Shown: positions 1 through 7,215 of the stretch, in pieces
Layout: each line of letters begins with the position of its first letter
Numbering within the stretch: position 1 is the stretch's first letter
Assembly (NCBI GenBank): GCA_028822745.1
Contig: JAPKCZ010000021.1
Span: forward strand, 1 to 14,083
From: Kiritimatiellia bacterium
GTDB taxonomy: Bacteria > Verrucomicrobiota > Kiritimatiellia > UBA8416 > JAIOPI01
Length of the DNA stretch: 14,083 nt
Reading direction: 5' to 3'
Notes under the pieces: model-generated
What the model saw: only the letters and a program-made list of their open reading frames with translations
The model's database searches: none
What the model was told of the DNA's origin: nothing
Program-made: the position numbers and the translations under genes

Positions 1-1
1 A

Positions 2-724
2 AAGAAGTTTTCGCTGCTCATCGTGAGTGCTTCGCTGATTGTCACGTCAGCATTTGCGCTTCCCGACCTGACGCCGGCCGTGCTTTTCGGGGGACGCGAC
101 GATCCAATTACCATTTCAACCATAAGCGGCACAACAAGTGATGCAGGTGCCATCGTCGCCACCAATATTCTATATTTTGACTATGGCATGGCGAACTTTG
201 GCGCCACACCTGCAACACAGGACTTCGACTATGAACTGATCATAAACGACGCCACTGTGCAGACGGTCAACGTCAGTGCGCCACTAGGCTCAGGCTCCGG
301 TTATTTGACAAGCGATTCGGCCCAAGGGCCTTTCGCCGCAGGAACCTATCTTGCAAGAGTCGTTGTTGACCCGGACAACGACGTTGCCGAATCGGACGAG
401 GCCGACAATGAATGGACGCGACTGTTCGGTGTGATTGACCAGAACGGCCAATCCATCCAGGGCAGAAAATGGCAGGACATCAACCTCAATGGCATCGTCG
501 ATAGCGGTGAGCCGGCCATCACCAACGCGCGTATCTACCTCGACGTGATCGTCAGTCATTCCGCGCGCGAATCCAGCCCCGCAGAATTGCTAGGGTCACA
601 GACCATTTTAAACTTCATGCTCTGGGCCCGCGAACGCTATGATCGTGTGATCATCGACTCCCCGTATGGCGCGGCTGAAGACAAAAAAACTCAGAGCCCT
701 GCAAGCAAGACCAGCAAGAGCTAA
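2..724 (+). CDS. Exported CARDB / SdrD-like protein with a chimeric C-terminus (5' end outside window)
   Basis: The open frame runs from the window edge. Codons 2-22 read KKFSLLI and continue into a hydrophobic stretch ending TSAFA before LPDLTPA, a typical Sec signal peptide. The codon ending at base 1 has A in third position, so the real start lies further left; the GTG at 23 is inside the signal peptide. Counting from that GTG, residues about 13-136 form a CARDB-type adhesion domain (opening PDLTPA, closing DPDNDVAESDEADNEW), and residues 147-174 match the opening of an SdrD/Cna-B-like repeat (GRKWQDINLNGIVDSGEP). That repeat breaks off at IYLD. Residues about 172-213 instead resemble the BY-kinase segment before Walker B (LDVI, PAELLGSQ, WARERYDRVIIDSP). 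A 20-residue K/S-rich tail follows. It is the only plus-strand gene and converges on xseB. Ligand unknown; cell-surface role inferred. The fusion may be a genomic scar or an assembly error. Confidence 0.7.
   Translation, partial: KKFSLLIVSASLIVTSAFALPDLTPAVLFGGRDDPITISTISGTTSDAGAIVATNILYFDYGMANFGATPATQDFDYELIINDATVQTVNVSAPLGSGSGYLTSDSAQGPFAAGTYLARVVVDPDNDVAESDEADNEWTRLFGVIDQNGQSIQGRKWQDINLNGIVDSGEPAITNARIYLDVIVSHSARESSPAELLGSQTILNFMLWARERYDRVIIDSPYGAAEDKKTQSPASKTSKS
683..722 (-). terminator. Possible terminator after xseB
   Basis: Downstream of the xseB stop on the minus strand, bases 722-714 pair with 702-695 (an 8-bp stem with one bulged T and one G-T pair). Five bases later a run of seven T follows (683-689 on the plus strand read as A). 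The gap between stem and T run is longer than usual, and the site lies inside the 3' end of the convergent plus-strand gene, so it is only a candidate. Confidence 0.35.
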
Positions 725-768
725 CGAAAACGCCAACAGCAAGAATCTCGCCCTTTCGGTCACGCACC

Positions 769-1056
769 CTAGAACAGATCGCCGGAATCGTTCTTGGCCT
801 CGGCTTCTGGAGCCTGCTCGTCTTCATCAAAGTCGGCGGTGTCGCCGTTTCCGACGAGAATTTCGACTTTCTTTTCAACTTCGTTGAGTTTGGTTGAGCA
901 GAATTTGATCAAGGCTTGGCCTTCTTCGAAGTGGGAAATCATTTTATCCAGACTGAGGTCCCCGCCATCCATCTCGCTGACAAGCGTGTCGAGACGGCTC
1001 AATGCTTTTTCAAAGGTCATCGACGCTGGTACCTTGTCACTTTTCTTAGCACTCAT
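769..1056 (-). CDS. xseB: Exodeoxyribonuclease VII small subunit
   Basis: This 95-residue protein is the small subunit of exonuclease VII, which with XseA degrades single-stranded DNA to short oligonucleotides in repair and recombination. The family signature is clear at residues 14-68: FEKALSRLDTLVSEMDGG, then LSLDKMISHFEEG and a Lys/Glu-rich helix ending VEKKVEIL. The C-terminal 25 residues are acidic (DFDEDEQAPEAEA) and less conserved. The ATG overlaps the xseA stop as ATGA, and GAGGAG lies about 8 bases upstream inside xseA, so translation is probably coupled and the two subunits kept in ratio. Length is slightly above the usual 70-85 because of the acidic tail. Nothing suggests loss of function. 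Confidence 0.93.
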   Translation of the reverse strand: MSAKKSDKVPASMTFEKALSRLDTLVSEMDGGDLSLDKMISHFEEGQALIKFCSTKLNEVEKKVEILVGNGDTADFDEDEQAPEAEAKNDSGDLF

Positions 1057-2354
1057 TGGCTACACTCCTCTTGCGCTTCTGTTTCGTTTTGATTGATTCT
1101 GTCCACGGTTGACACCAGTGTGCCGTCATGAAGCCGTGTCGCTAACGACTGACCTAGTGCCGCGTCGGCAACTGAACGTACAATCTTGCCTGAATCGTCG
1201 AAAGTAATGCTGTAGCCGCGCTCGAGAACCGCCACCGGACTGAGCGCCTGCAGTCCTGCCTGACGTTTTTCGACATGAGCACGGCGGCGTTGCACACTTT
1301 GCTGCAGCGCTGTCTCCAACTGACGAGACTGGCTACTGAGATCATGGCGCGCCGACTGGACATCCCGCGAAAGGCCCGATTCCATGCGCCGCGTAAGCGC
1401 ATCTAATCGCTGTCGATATTCACGCACCATCGTCGCAGGTTCACGCATCGCGGGATGTGTTGAGGCGCGCAAAAGCCGGTTCTTGAACTGCAAGACATGA
1501 TTACGAAGGCCTCCAGCCATACGCTGTGTCACTTGCTGCAGCTGACTCTCAAAGGCGTCCTTGCGGCCCACCAGCAACTCGGCGGCTGCCGATGGCGTTG
1601 CCGCACGAAAATCGGCCACAAAATCAGCGATAGAAAAATCGACTTCGTGGCCGACGGCCGAGAGCACGGGCAACTCGGAAGCGGCGATGGCACGTGCGAC
1701 CACCTCTTCATTGAAGCTCCAGAGATCCTCAACACTTCCCCCACCACGCGTCACAACGATGACATCAAAACCACCCCGATCATTGGCTGCCTTGATGGCT
1801 TTCGCAATCTCAGCAGCCGCGCCATCGCCCTGAACACGCACAGGAAAAATCAGAATGTGCAAATTCGGGTAGCGCCGCGACACGACGTTTAGGAAATCTC
1901 GGACCGCCGCGCCGCGGGGTGATGTGACGACGGCAACGTGCTGCGGCAAGAACGGCAACGGTTGCTTACGGTCGGCCTCAAACAGGCCTTCCTCGGTGAG
2001 CTTCAGCTTGAGCGCTTCAAACTGCGCATGTAGATCACCTTTACCCGCGGCTTCGACGCGGCGGGCGATGACCTGATAGTTTCCGCCTTTTTCATAAACA
2101 CTGATCTCGCCGTGGACACGGACCTTGAGCCCGTTTTTAAGTGGCGCCTTGTGTCCACGTTGGCTTCCTTTGAAAAAGACGGTCTTGATCTGACTACCGG
2201 CGTCTTTCAACGTGAAATAGACATGCCCGGCAGGTGATGGGTAATAGTTGGAAATTTCGCCCTCAACAACCAAGGCGCTGAACCGGTCCTCGAGCGCATA
2301 GCGAATCCGCCGGGTTAACTCGGTAACGGTGAATATTTCGTCGGCATTGCACAT
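1053..2354 (-). CDS. xseA: Exodeoxyribonuclease VII large subunit
   Basis: The 433-residue protein is the catalytic, DNA-binding subunit of exonuclease VII. An N-terminal OB fold spans about residues 6-103 (FTVTELTRRIRYALED, GEISNYYPSPAGHVYFTLKD). The nuclease core follows with its landmarks VVTSPRGAAVRDFLNVVSRR, VTRGGGSVEDLWSFNEE, and VLSAVGHEVDFSIADFVAD followed by ATPSAAAEL. A long helical region (about 265-375) leads to the C-terminal motif ALSPVAVLERGYS. An in-frame TAA nine bases before the ATG makes this the most upstream possible ATG; no strong Shine-Dalgarno precedes it. It is followed by xseB with a 4-base overlap. A 230-base gap containing repeats separates it from ymdB, so it may have its own promoter. 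Confidence 0.95.
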   Translation of the reverse strand: MCNADEIFTVTELTRRIRYALEDRFSALVVEGEISNYYPSPAGHVYFTLKDAGSQIKTVFFKGSQRGHKAPLKNGLKVRVHGEISVYEKGGNYQVIARRVEAAGKGDLHAQFEALKLKLTEEGLFEADRKQPLPFLPQHVAVVTSPRGAAVRDFLNVVSRRYPNLHILIFPVRVQGDGAAAEIAKAIKAANDRGGFDVIVVTRGGGSVEDLWSFNEEVVARAIAASELPVLSAVGHEVDFSIADFVADFRAATPSAAAELLVGRKDAFESQLQQVTQRMAGGLRNHVLQFKNRLLRASTHPAMREPATMVREYRQRLDALTRRMESGLSRDVQSARHDLSSQSRQLETALQQSVQRRRAHVEKRQAGLQALSPVAVLERGYSITFDDSGKIVRSVADAALGQSLATRLHDGTLVSTVDRINQNETEAQEECSQ

Positions 2355-2371
2355 CAGAAAGGATTAGCGTA

Positions 2372-2383
2372 ATGCGCGCGCGC
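2372..2383. repeat. 12-base perfect palindrome upstream of xseA
   Basis: ATGCGCGCGCAT reads the same on both strands and sits 18 bases upstream of the xseA start. It could be an operator half-site pair or a chance alternating GC run. Nothing else in the window repeats it. Confidence 0.4.
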
Positions 2384-2405
2384 ATGCAAGTGCGGCAATG
2401 AAGAC

Positions 2406-2555
2406 GATTAACCGCGGAGGTCTCAGAGTGCGCAGAGGGAAGGAGGGAACAGCCGTTCATGGTGCTGGGTTCGGCGTGCTGCGTTCTGCTCCCGCATCGA
2501 ACAAGTTCTTCCTCGGCTGTGGCCTCTGCGTCCTCCGAGAACTCTGTGGTTAATC
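2406..2555. repeat. 33-base imperfect inverted repeat enclosing a repeat copy
   Basis: Arms 2406-2438 and 2523-2555 are reverse complements at 27 of 33 positions; three of the six differences are G-U pairs in the plus-strand RNA. Both arms begin or end with GATTAACC and its complement GGTTAATC, and both carry GCAGAGG or its complement on the inner side. The 84 bases between them contain most of copy 1 of the ymdB-flanking repeat. The structure fills most of the xseA-ymdB gap and could form a large cruciform or RNA hairpin. Confidence 0.7.
2447..2529 (+). repeat. Intergenic repeat, copy 1 (inverted partner at 3491-3581)
   Basis: The core 2447-2488 matches the reverse complement of 3540-3581 at 41 of 42 bases. 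After an unrelated 10-base spacer, 2499-2529 matches the reverse complement of 3491-3520 at about 23 of 30 bases with one gap. The core itself contains several heptamer units of the CTGCGTT type that form the array at 3379-3476. No open reading frame explains the conservation. Confidence 0.8.
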
Positions 2556-2585
2556 TTACCTCTGGCCTATGGGATGGCAGAGGAA

Positions 2586-3368
2586 TTAATCAATGGGTTC
2601 GCGGACGCGTTGAATGCTGAGTGGTTTGCGGGTCTTGTCATCAAACTCGATAATCACACCTTCAAGTGAAACATCGTTTTTGGCGACCTCGAATCGCGTC
2701 GGCATGCCGGTAATCATCATATCCGTGCACGAGGCCAAATCTCGCCCGATGGCGGAGTCTTTGGGGCCAGTCATGCCTAAATCCGTTATGTAGGCTGTGC
2801 CGAGGGGCAACAGACGATCATCGCTCGTTTGCACGTGCGTGTGCGTTCCGACGACGGCGCCCACACGCCCATCGACGTAACGGCCATAAATGACCTTCTC
2901 GGCGGTGGCTTCGGCATGAATCTCGCACAGGATGAGCGACGAATCTGGAATTTGGTCTTTGAGCAGACTATCAATGGCTCTGAAAGGACATTCGCAGGGC
3001 TTCATAAACGCACGCCCCATCATCATAATGACGGTAATGAGCCCGAAGCCATCAACCTCGACGCTCACGTGACCGCGACCGGGGCACGTTTGCGCCAGAT
3101 TCGCGGGACGAATCACGCGCTCCAACATATCAATCTCTTTGACCATCTCGCGCTGGTCCCACACGTGGTCGCCCAACGTGATGACGTCGGCGCCCACATC
3201 AAGTAGTTCTTCGGCGATAGATGTCGTGCATCCGCGGCCGCCAGCCGAATTCTCGGCGTTGACGACGACGAAGTCGACCTTGCCCGCGGCCTTCATCTCA
3301 GGGATCACACGTGTAAACGCGCGCCGCCCCGGGGAACCTACAATATCACCAACCATCAAAATCTTCAT
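2586..3368 (-). CDS. ymdB: YmdB-family metallophosphoesterase
   Basis: This 260-residue protein belongs to the YmdB/TIGR00282 family of dinuclear-metal phosphodiesterases; B. subtilis YmdB hydrolyses 2',3'-cyclic nucleotides and influences biofilm and motility decisions. Visible metal ligands are D8 (GDIVGSPGR), E39-N40 (NAENSAGG), H68, H151 (EIHAEATAEK) and H176/H178 (GTHTHVQT). The C-terminal ITDLGMTGPKDSAIG block is intact. The expected Asn at 67 (GNH in the family) is Asp here (LGDHVWD). Length matches the family. The upstream neighbour is rny, as in B. subtilis, where YmdB and RNase Y are reported partners. The leader is an unusual heptamer array, and only a weak GGA lies before the ATG. 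Confidence 0.95.
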   Translation of the reverse strand: MKILMVGDIVGSPGRRAFTRVIPEMKAAGKVDFVVVNAENSAGGRGCTTSIAEELLDVGADVITLGDHVWDQREMVKEIDMLERVIRPANLAQTCPGRGHVSVEVDGFGLITVIMMMGRAFMKPCECPFRAIDSLLKDQIPDSSLILCEIHAEATAEKVIYGRYVDGRVGAVVGTHTHVQTSDDRLLPLGTAYITDLGMTGPKDSAIGRDLASCTDMMITGMPTRFEVAKNDVSLEGVIIEFDDKTRKPLSIQRVREPID

Positions 3369-3378
3369 ATTATCCGTT

Positions 3379-3476
3379 CTGTGTTGTTCGTGCTGCGTGC
3401 TAGGTTCGTCGTTCTAGGTTCTGCGTTCTGTGTTCGTCGTTCTGCGTGCTTTGTGCTGCGTGCTTCGTGCTGTGTT
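3379..3476. repeat. Array of 14 degenerate heptamers in the ymdB leader
   Basis: Fourteen consecutive 7-base units without a break, consensus CTGCGTT or CTGCGTG on the plus strand, each ending GTT or GTG. Variants include CTAGGTT, CGTCGTT, CTTCGTG and CTTTGTG. Only two A residues occur in 98 bases, so an RNA from the minus strand would be almost free of U. The period of 7 cannot keep a reading frame. The array ends about 10 bases before the ymdB start codon. Short heptameric tandem repeats are known from cyanobacteria (STRR); relation to them is not implied. Confidence 0.85.
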
Positions 3477-3490
3477 TTATAAAAAGGATT

Positions 3491-3581
3491 ACAGATGCCG
3501 CGGCGAGTAAGAGCTCGTTCGCGGCAGAAGTGCGCCGGACAGAACGCAGCACGCCGAACGCAGCACCATGAACGGCTGTTC
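3491..3581 (-). repeat. Intergenic repeat, copy 2 (inverted partner at 2447-2529)
   Basis: The core 3540-3581 is the near-perfect reverse complement of 2447-2488, and 3491-3520 is a diverged complement of 2499-2529. Bases 3497-3525 also form a hairpin: GCCGCG (3497-3502) with CGCGGC (3520-3525), and CGAG (3504-3507) with CTCG (3514-3517). On the minus strand a run of five T follows 11 bases after this stem, so it could act as a weak terminator between rny and ymdB. The hairpin is not conserved in copy 1. Confidence 0.8.
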
Positions 3582-3594
3582 TCTTCTTTGTTTA

Positions 3595-5145
3595 TTAGCG
3601 CGCGTATTCGACGCAGCGCGTTTCCCGAATGACGACAATACGAATTTGGCCGGGATACTTCAACTCATCCTGGATCTGCATGCTAACATTGCGCGCCATC
3701 ACCATTGCTTCATTGTCGTTCACCTTTGACGGCTCAACGAAAACCCGCACTTCGCGACCCGCCTGAATGGCGTAGCTTTTCTTGACGCCTTCATAACTGT
3801 TGGCGATCCCTTCGAGGCGCTCCAAGCGCTTAATATAGAGCTCTGTCGTTTCAGAACGCGCCCCAGGGCGGGAACTCGAAATGGCATCCGCGGCCGACGC
3901 GAGCAGAGCATAGGGCCCGGACGCTTCCACATCTTCATGATGCGCAGCCACACCGTTAATGACCTCAGCCGACTCGCCGGCCTTTTTGAGCAGATCCGCG
4001 CCAATGATCGCATGTCCGCCTTCGATCTCGTGATCGACGGCCTTGCCGATATCGTGAAAAAGTCCCACGCGCTTGGCGGTGTTTACATCCAAGCCCATTT
4101 CACTGGCAAGCATGCCGATGATGTGAGCCACTTCGATGGAATGATCGAGCACGTTCTGTGTGTAGCTCGTTCGGTAGCGCAATCGACCTAAATATCGCAG
4201 CAAGTCAGGATGCACATCCTGAATGCCCACCTTAAAAATGGCATCTTCGCCAGCAAGACGAATGGTTTCATCCATTTTGGACTGCATCTGCGCGACAACT
4301 TCTTCAATACGCGCGGGATGAATACGTCCATCGGCCACGAGCATCTCGAGTGACTGGCGCGCAATTTCACGGCGCACCGGGTCGTAGCCGGTGATCACGA
4401 CGGCTTCGGGTGTATCATCAATCAGAACGTTGACCCCTGTCAGCGACTCAATACAACGAATATTACGCCCCTCGCGCCCAATCACGCGCCCTTTCATATC
4501 GTCGCTGGGCAAAGGCACCGTACTGGCCATCAGATCGCTCGTATGGGTTCCGGAATAGCGTTGGATAGCGAGCGCAACGATCTGTGACGCCCGACTTGAC
4601 GCCGTTTCCTTGGCCTCCTCTTGCGAGCGAAGAATCAGCGCCGCCGTTTCACCCTCCAGTTCGCGGTTAATTCGATCCAATAGCTCAAGCCGGGCCTTGT
4701 CACGCGATAGCCCCGCAATGCGCTGTAGCTGATCCTTGGCCGCCTCCTGCGCGTCGTGAACACTCGCACGCTCCGCCTCCAGAGCCTCCTGACGCCGCTC
4801 CACATCGGCGAGCTTGGTGTCCAGACTGGTTTCTTTTTTATCCAGCAGATCAATCTTTCGATTCAAGTTGTCCTCACGCGAAGCAACACGCTCCTCTACC
4901 TGCGCGATCTCCTTTCGTTTTTCAAGGGTGGTTCCCTCAAAGGCCTCGCGAGCCTTCAGGCTCTCGTTCTTGGCTTGAATCTCGGCTTCCGTACGCACGG
5001 TTTTCGCGTCGCGTTCGGCGTCCTCAAGGATCCGCGTGGCGCGGGATTCCGAATCGTTCACACGATAGCGCCCCAACGTCTTACGCGCATAATACCCCGC
5101 AATGACACCCAAAAAGGCTGCCAATATTGACCAGATAACGTTCAT
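3595..5145 (-). CDS. rny: Ribonuclease Y
   Basis: RNase Y is the membrane-anchored endoribonuclease that starts mRNA decay in bacteria lacking RNase E-centred turnover. The 516 residues show the full family layout: one N-terminal membrane segment (about 3-20), a long charged coiled coil (about 30-185), a KH RNA-binding domain (about 208-270, GRVIGREGRNIRCIE), and an HD phosphohydrolase domain (about 330-425) with H335 (DHSIEVAHIIG) and the H364-D365 pair (GLFHDIGKAVDHE). The C-terminal domain ends PGQIRIVVIRETR. An ideal AGGAGGG lies 5-6 bases before the ATG. It sits 49 bases after fthC and before ymdB, so co-transcription with fthC is likely. No key residue is missing. Confidence 0.97.
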   Translation of the reverse strand: MNVIWSILAAFLGVIAGYYARKTLGRYRVNDSESRATRILEDAERDAKTVRTEAEIQAKNESLKAREAFEGTTLEKRKEIAQVEERVASREDNLNRKIDLLDKKETSLDTKLADVERRQEALEAERASVHDAQEAAKDQLQRIAGLSRDKARLELLDRINRELEGETAALILRSQEEAKETASSRASQIVALAIQRYSGTHTSDLMASTVPLPSDDMKGRVIGREGRNIRCIESLTGVNVLIDDTPEAVVITGYDPVRREIARQSLEMLVADGRIHPARIEEVVAQMQSKMDETIRLAGEDAIFKVGIQDVHPDLLRYLGRLRYRTSYTQNVLDHSIEVAHIIGMLASEMGLDVNTAKRVGLFHDIGKAVDHEIEGGHAIIGADLLKKAGESAEVINGVAAHHEDVEASGPYALLASAADAISSSRPGARSETTELYIKRLERLEGIANSYEGVKKSYAIQAGREVRVFVEPSKVNDNEAMVMARNVSMQIQDELKYPGQIRIVVIRETRCVEYAR

Positions 5146-5197
5146 GCTACCCTCCTCATTTCAGATCCACGACACATCATCGACAACGATCAGCGTT

Positions 5198-5833
5198 TCA
5201 TCCGCTGCTCGTGGCCCCACGCGACGCCGTGGCATATTCATTGTTTTCAGTTACTATTCTATCCATCAAAATATCGGTCTCGTTGGTGGGAACGCTCTCG
5301 TGCATCTGGCAGTCGTACGCGAGCGCCACGCGCTGACAGGACGCATGATCGCGCACGGGCGCCAGCAAACGATCATAATGCCCGCCCCCATGTCCGAGGC
5401 GCGCACCATTCCGAGAAAAGGCCAGACCCGGCACGAGTACGAGATCGCAGGTGTTAATATCAGCAAAATCAGACAGCGCTGGCTGAGGAATCCCCAGTGG
5501 CCCGGGAACCAAGCCACCCCCTTCAGCATTCTGCACAAAGTAATAACGCTTCTCTGCAGCCACCCAAGTTGGCAATGAAACACGCATTCCGTTTTCGTGG
5601 GCCGCCGCAAGTAAAGCATCGGTGCGCACTTCGCGACCTACGCCAATGTAAAGCGCAACATGACGCGCTGACTGAAACGCCGTCGACACCAAAACGCGCT
5701 GAGCGACGCCGTCACCAGCGGCGCGCAATGCCTCTGCGGAGCATGCCGCCAAGGTGGCACGCGCCGTACGACGCAAAGCCGCCTTCTCGTTGGCGATGCG
5801 CGCTTCGTCTGCAACATTGGTTACGGCATTCAT
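5198..5833 (-). CDS. fthC: 5-formyltetrahydrofolate cyclo-ligase
   Basis: The enzyme converts 5-formyl-THF to 5,10-methenyl-THF with ATP, returning a storage folate to one-carbon metabolism. Using the ATG at 5833 the protein has 211 residues. Family marks are the N-terminal EKAALRRTAR helix, LYIGVGREVRTDALL, and the ligand-binding block DLVLVPGLAFSRNGARLGHG followed by GGHYDRLL (about 130-157). The usual YGGGYYDR variant reads HGGGHYDR here, and the substrate-loop motif usually GI.EP reads GIPQP. The ATG overlaps the rarA stop as ATGA, favouring it over the in-frame GTG at 5842. The last 13 residues are low in similarity to the family. In many bacteria 6S RNA lies next to this gene; here rarA takes that place. 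Confidence 0.92.
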   Translation of the reverse strand: MNAVTNVADEARIANEKAALRRTARATLAACSAEALRAAGDGVAQRVLVSTAFQSARHVALYIGVGREVRTDALLAAAHENGMRVSLPTWVAAEKRYYFVQNAEGGGLVPGPLGIPQPALSDFADINTCDLVLVPGLAFSRNGARLGHGGGHYDRLLAPVRDHASCQRVALAYDCQMHESVPTNETDILMDRIVTENNEYATASRGATSSG

Positions 5834-7161
5834 TCTGCGCACGCCTTCGGTTCGGATTCAGGGCGTTTGCCCTCCCAGCGCTGCATACGTTCCAGAATGG
5901 TGGCCTCATAGCCCTGCCCGGAAGGGTCGTAATATCGATTAAGGCAAGGCATGTAGGCCTGGTCGACGTGCTTGCCCGCGTAGGCGTGCGGATATTTGTA
6001 GCCTTCGGCCTCAGCTTTCTCGACAGATTTGACGTGCACATTCTTGAGATGCTCAGGCACCTCCAATGTACGTCCGTTCTCCACATCGTTCATGGCCGCG
6101 TTGATGGCCATATACGCGGCGTTGCTTTTGGGCGCCGTTGCCAGATACGTCGTTGCCTGCGCCAGAATGATGCGCGCCTCGGGCATACCCACAAAATCGA
6201 CCGACTGCATGGCGGCCGTCGCGATCAACAACCCACGCGGGTCGGCGTTTCCGACATCTTCCGAGGCCAGAATGACCAGCCGACGTGCGACGAAGCGCGG
6301 ATCTTCCCCCGCGTATAACATTTTCCCCAACCAGTAGATCGCCGCATGCGGGTCGGAACCGCGAATACTCTTAATGAAGGCCGAAATGGTGTCGTAGTGT
6401 CCGTCTTCGTCGTGATCATAGACGACCGCTTTTTTCTGAATCGATTCCTGCACCGTTTCGAGATCAACGTGCGTGGCCCCGTCACCGGACGGCGTGGTTA
6501 GGACCGCCAGCTCCAACGCACTCAGTGCGCGACGCGCATCCCCTTCGGAAAGTCGCGCCAAATGCAGTATCGCATCAGCGTCACACGTGACGCCCTGTGC
6601 CAGCAGGCGCTCATCCCGTGCCAGAGCGCGCTCAAGCAAATGGCGGATATCGGCTTCGGTGTGCGCCCGCAGCTCAAACACCAGTGATCGCGACGTCAAC
6701 GCGTTGTTAATGAAAAACAGCGGATTATGGGTCGTCGCGCCAATCAGGGTGATCGTGCCGTCTTCCACGTGTGGGAGCAATACGTCCTGTTGCGACTTAT
6801 TGAAGCGATGAATCTCGTCCACAAAGAGGATTGTGCCTTTTCCGTGCTGCTGACGGTGAAGTTCCGCGCCGCCAATCACGGTTCGCAGTGTCGCCACGTT
6901 CGCCAACACGCCGCTGGCACGTTCGAACCGTTTTTCGGTCGCACGCGCGATGACTTCCGCAAGCGATGTTTTACCGCAGCCGGGCGGTCCATAAATGATA
7001 AGGCTGCTGAGGCGGTCCGCCTCAATGGCGCGACGAAGCAGCTTGTTGGGGCCGAGAATATGGTCTTGCCCGACAATATCGTCGAGCGTCAGCGGCCGAA
7101 GGCGGGCTGCCAGCGGCCGATCGGCCGACACGGTAGCACCCGAGTGCTCGAACAGTTCCAT
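5830..7161 (-). CDS. rarA: Replication-associated recombination protein A (RarA/MgsA AAA+ ATPase)
   Basis: RarA is a clamp-loader-like AAA+ ATPase acting at stalled replication forks. From the ATG at 7161 it has 443 residues: Walker A GPPGCGKT (58-65), Walker B ILFVDEIH (111-118), sensor 1 GATTHNP (141-147), an arginine-containing LTSRSLVFEL, the SEGDARRAL sensor-2 region, and the C-terminal tetramerisation domain (DPHAAIYWLGKML through YKYPHAYAGKHVDQAYMP). The ATG at 7161 has GGAGG five bases upstream. An alternative in-frame start at 7218 would add 19 unconserved residues and start inside a hairpin, so I reject it. The 3' end overlaps fthC by four bases, implying translational coupling of two functionally unrelated proteins. 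Confidence 0.95.
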   Translation of the reverse strand: MELFEHSGATVSADRPLAARLRPLTLDDIVGQDHILGPNKLLRRAIEADRLSSLIIYGPPGCGKTSLAEVIARATEKRFERASGVLANVATLRTVIGGAELHRQQHGKGTILFVDEIHRFNKSQQDVLLPHVEDGTITLIGATTHNPLFFINNALTSRSLVFELRAHTEADIRHLLERALARDERLLAQGVTCDADAILHLARLSEGDARRALSALELAVLTTPSGDGATHVDLETVQESIQKKAVVYDHDEDGHYDTISAFIKSIRGSDPHAAIYWLGKMLYAGEDPRFVARRLVILASEDVGNADPRGLLIATAAMQSVDFVGMPEARIILAQATTYLATAPKSNAAYMAINAAMNDVENGRTLEVPEHLKNVHVKSVEKAEAEGYKYPHAYAGKHVDQAYMPCLNRYYDPSGQGYEATILERMQRWEGKRPESEPKACAE

Positions 7162-7166
7162 TGCTT

Positions 7167-7171
7167 CCTCC
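7167..7171 (-). promoter_or_regulatory. Shine-Dalgarno that fixes the rarA start
   Basis: GGAGG on the minus strand, five bases before the ATG at 7161. It decides between this start and the longer in-frame one at 7218, which has no such site. Confidence 0.8.
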
Positions 7172-7215
7172 GGAAAATGAATGCCCCACCAATTTCGTAA
7201 ACGCAAAGACCTCGA

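Noticed and set aside
3379..3476. Heptamer array considered as a CRISPR array
   Set aside because: Units are 7 bases and contiguous, with no 20-40 base repeats, no unique spacers and no cas genes nearby.
5497..6318. 273-codon plus-strand open frame opposite fthC and rarA
   Set aside because: It spans two well-supported minus-strand genes, has a low-complexity Arg/His-rich product with no recognisable domain, and is best explained as antisense shadow.
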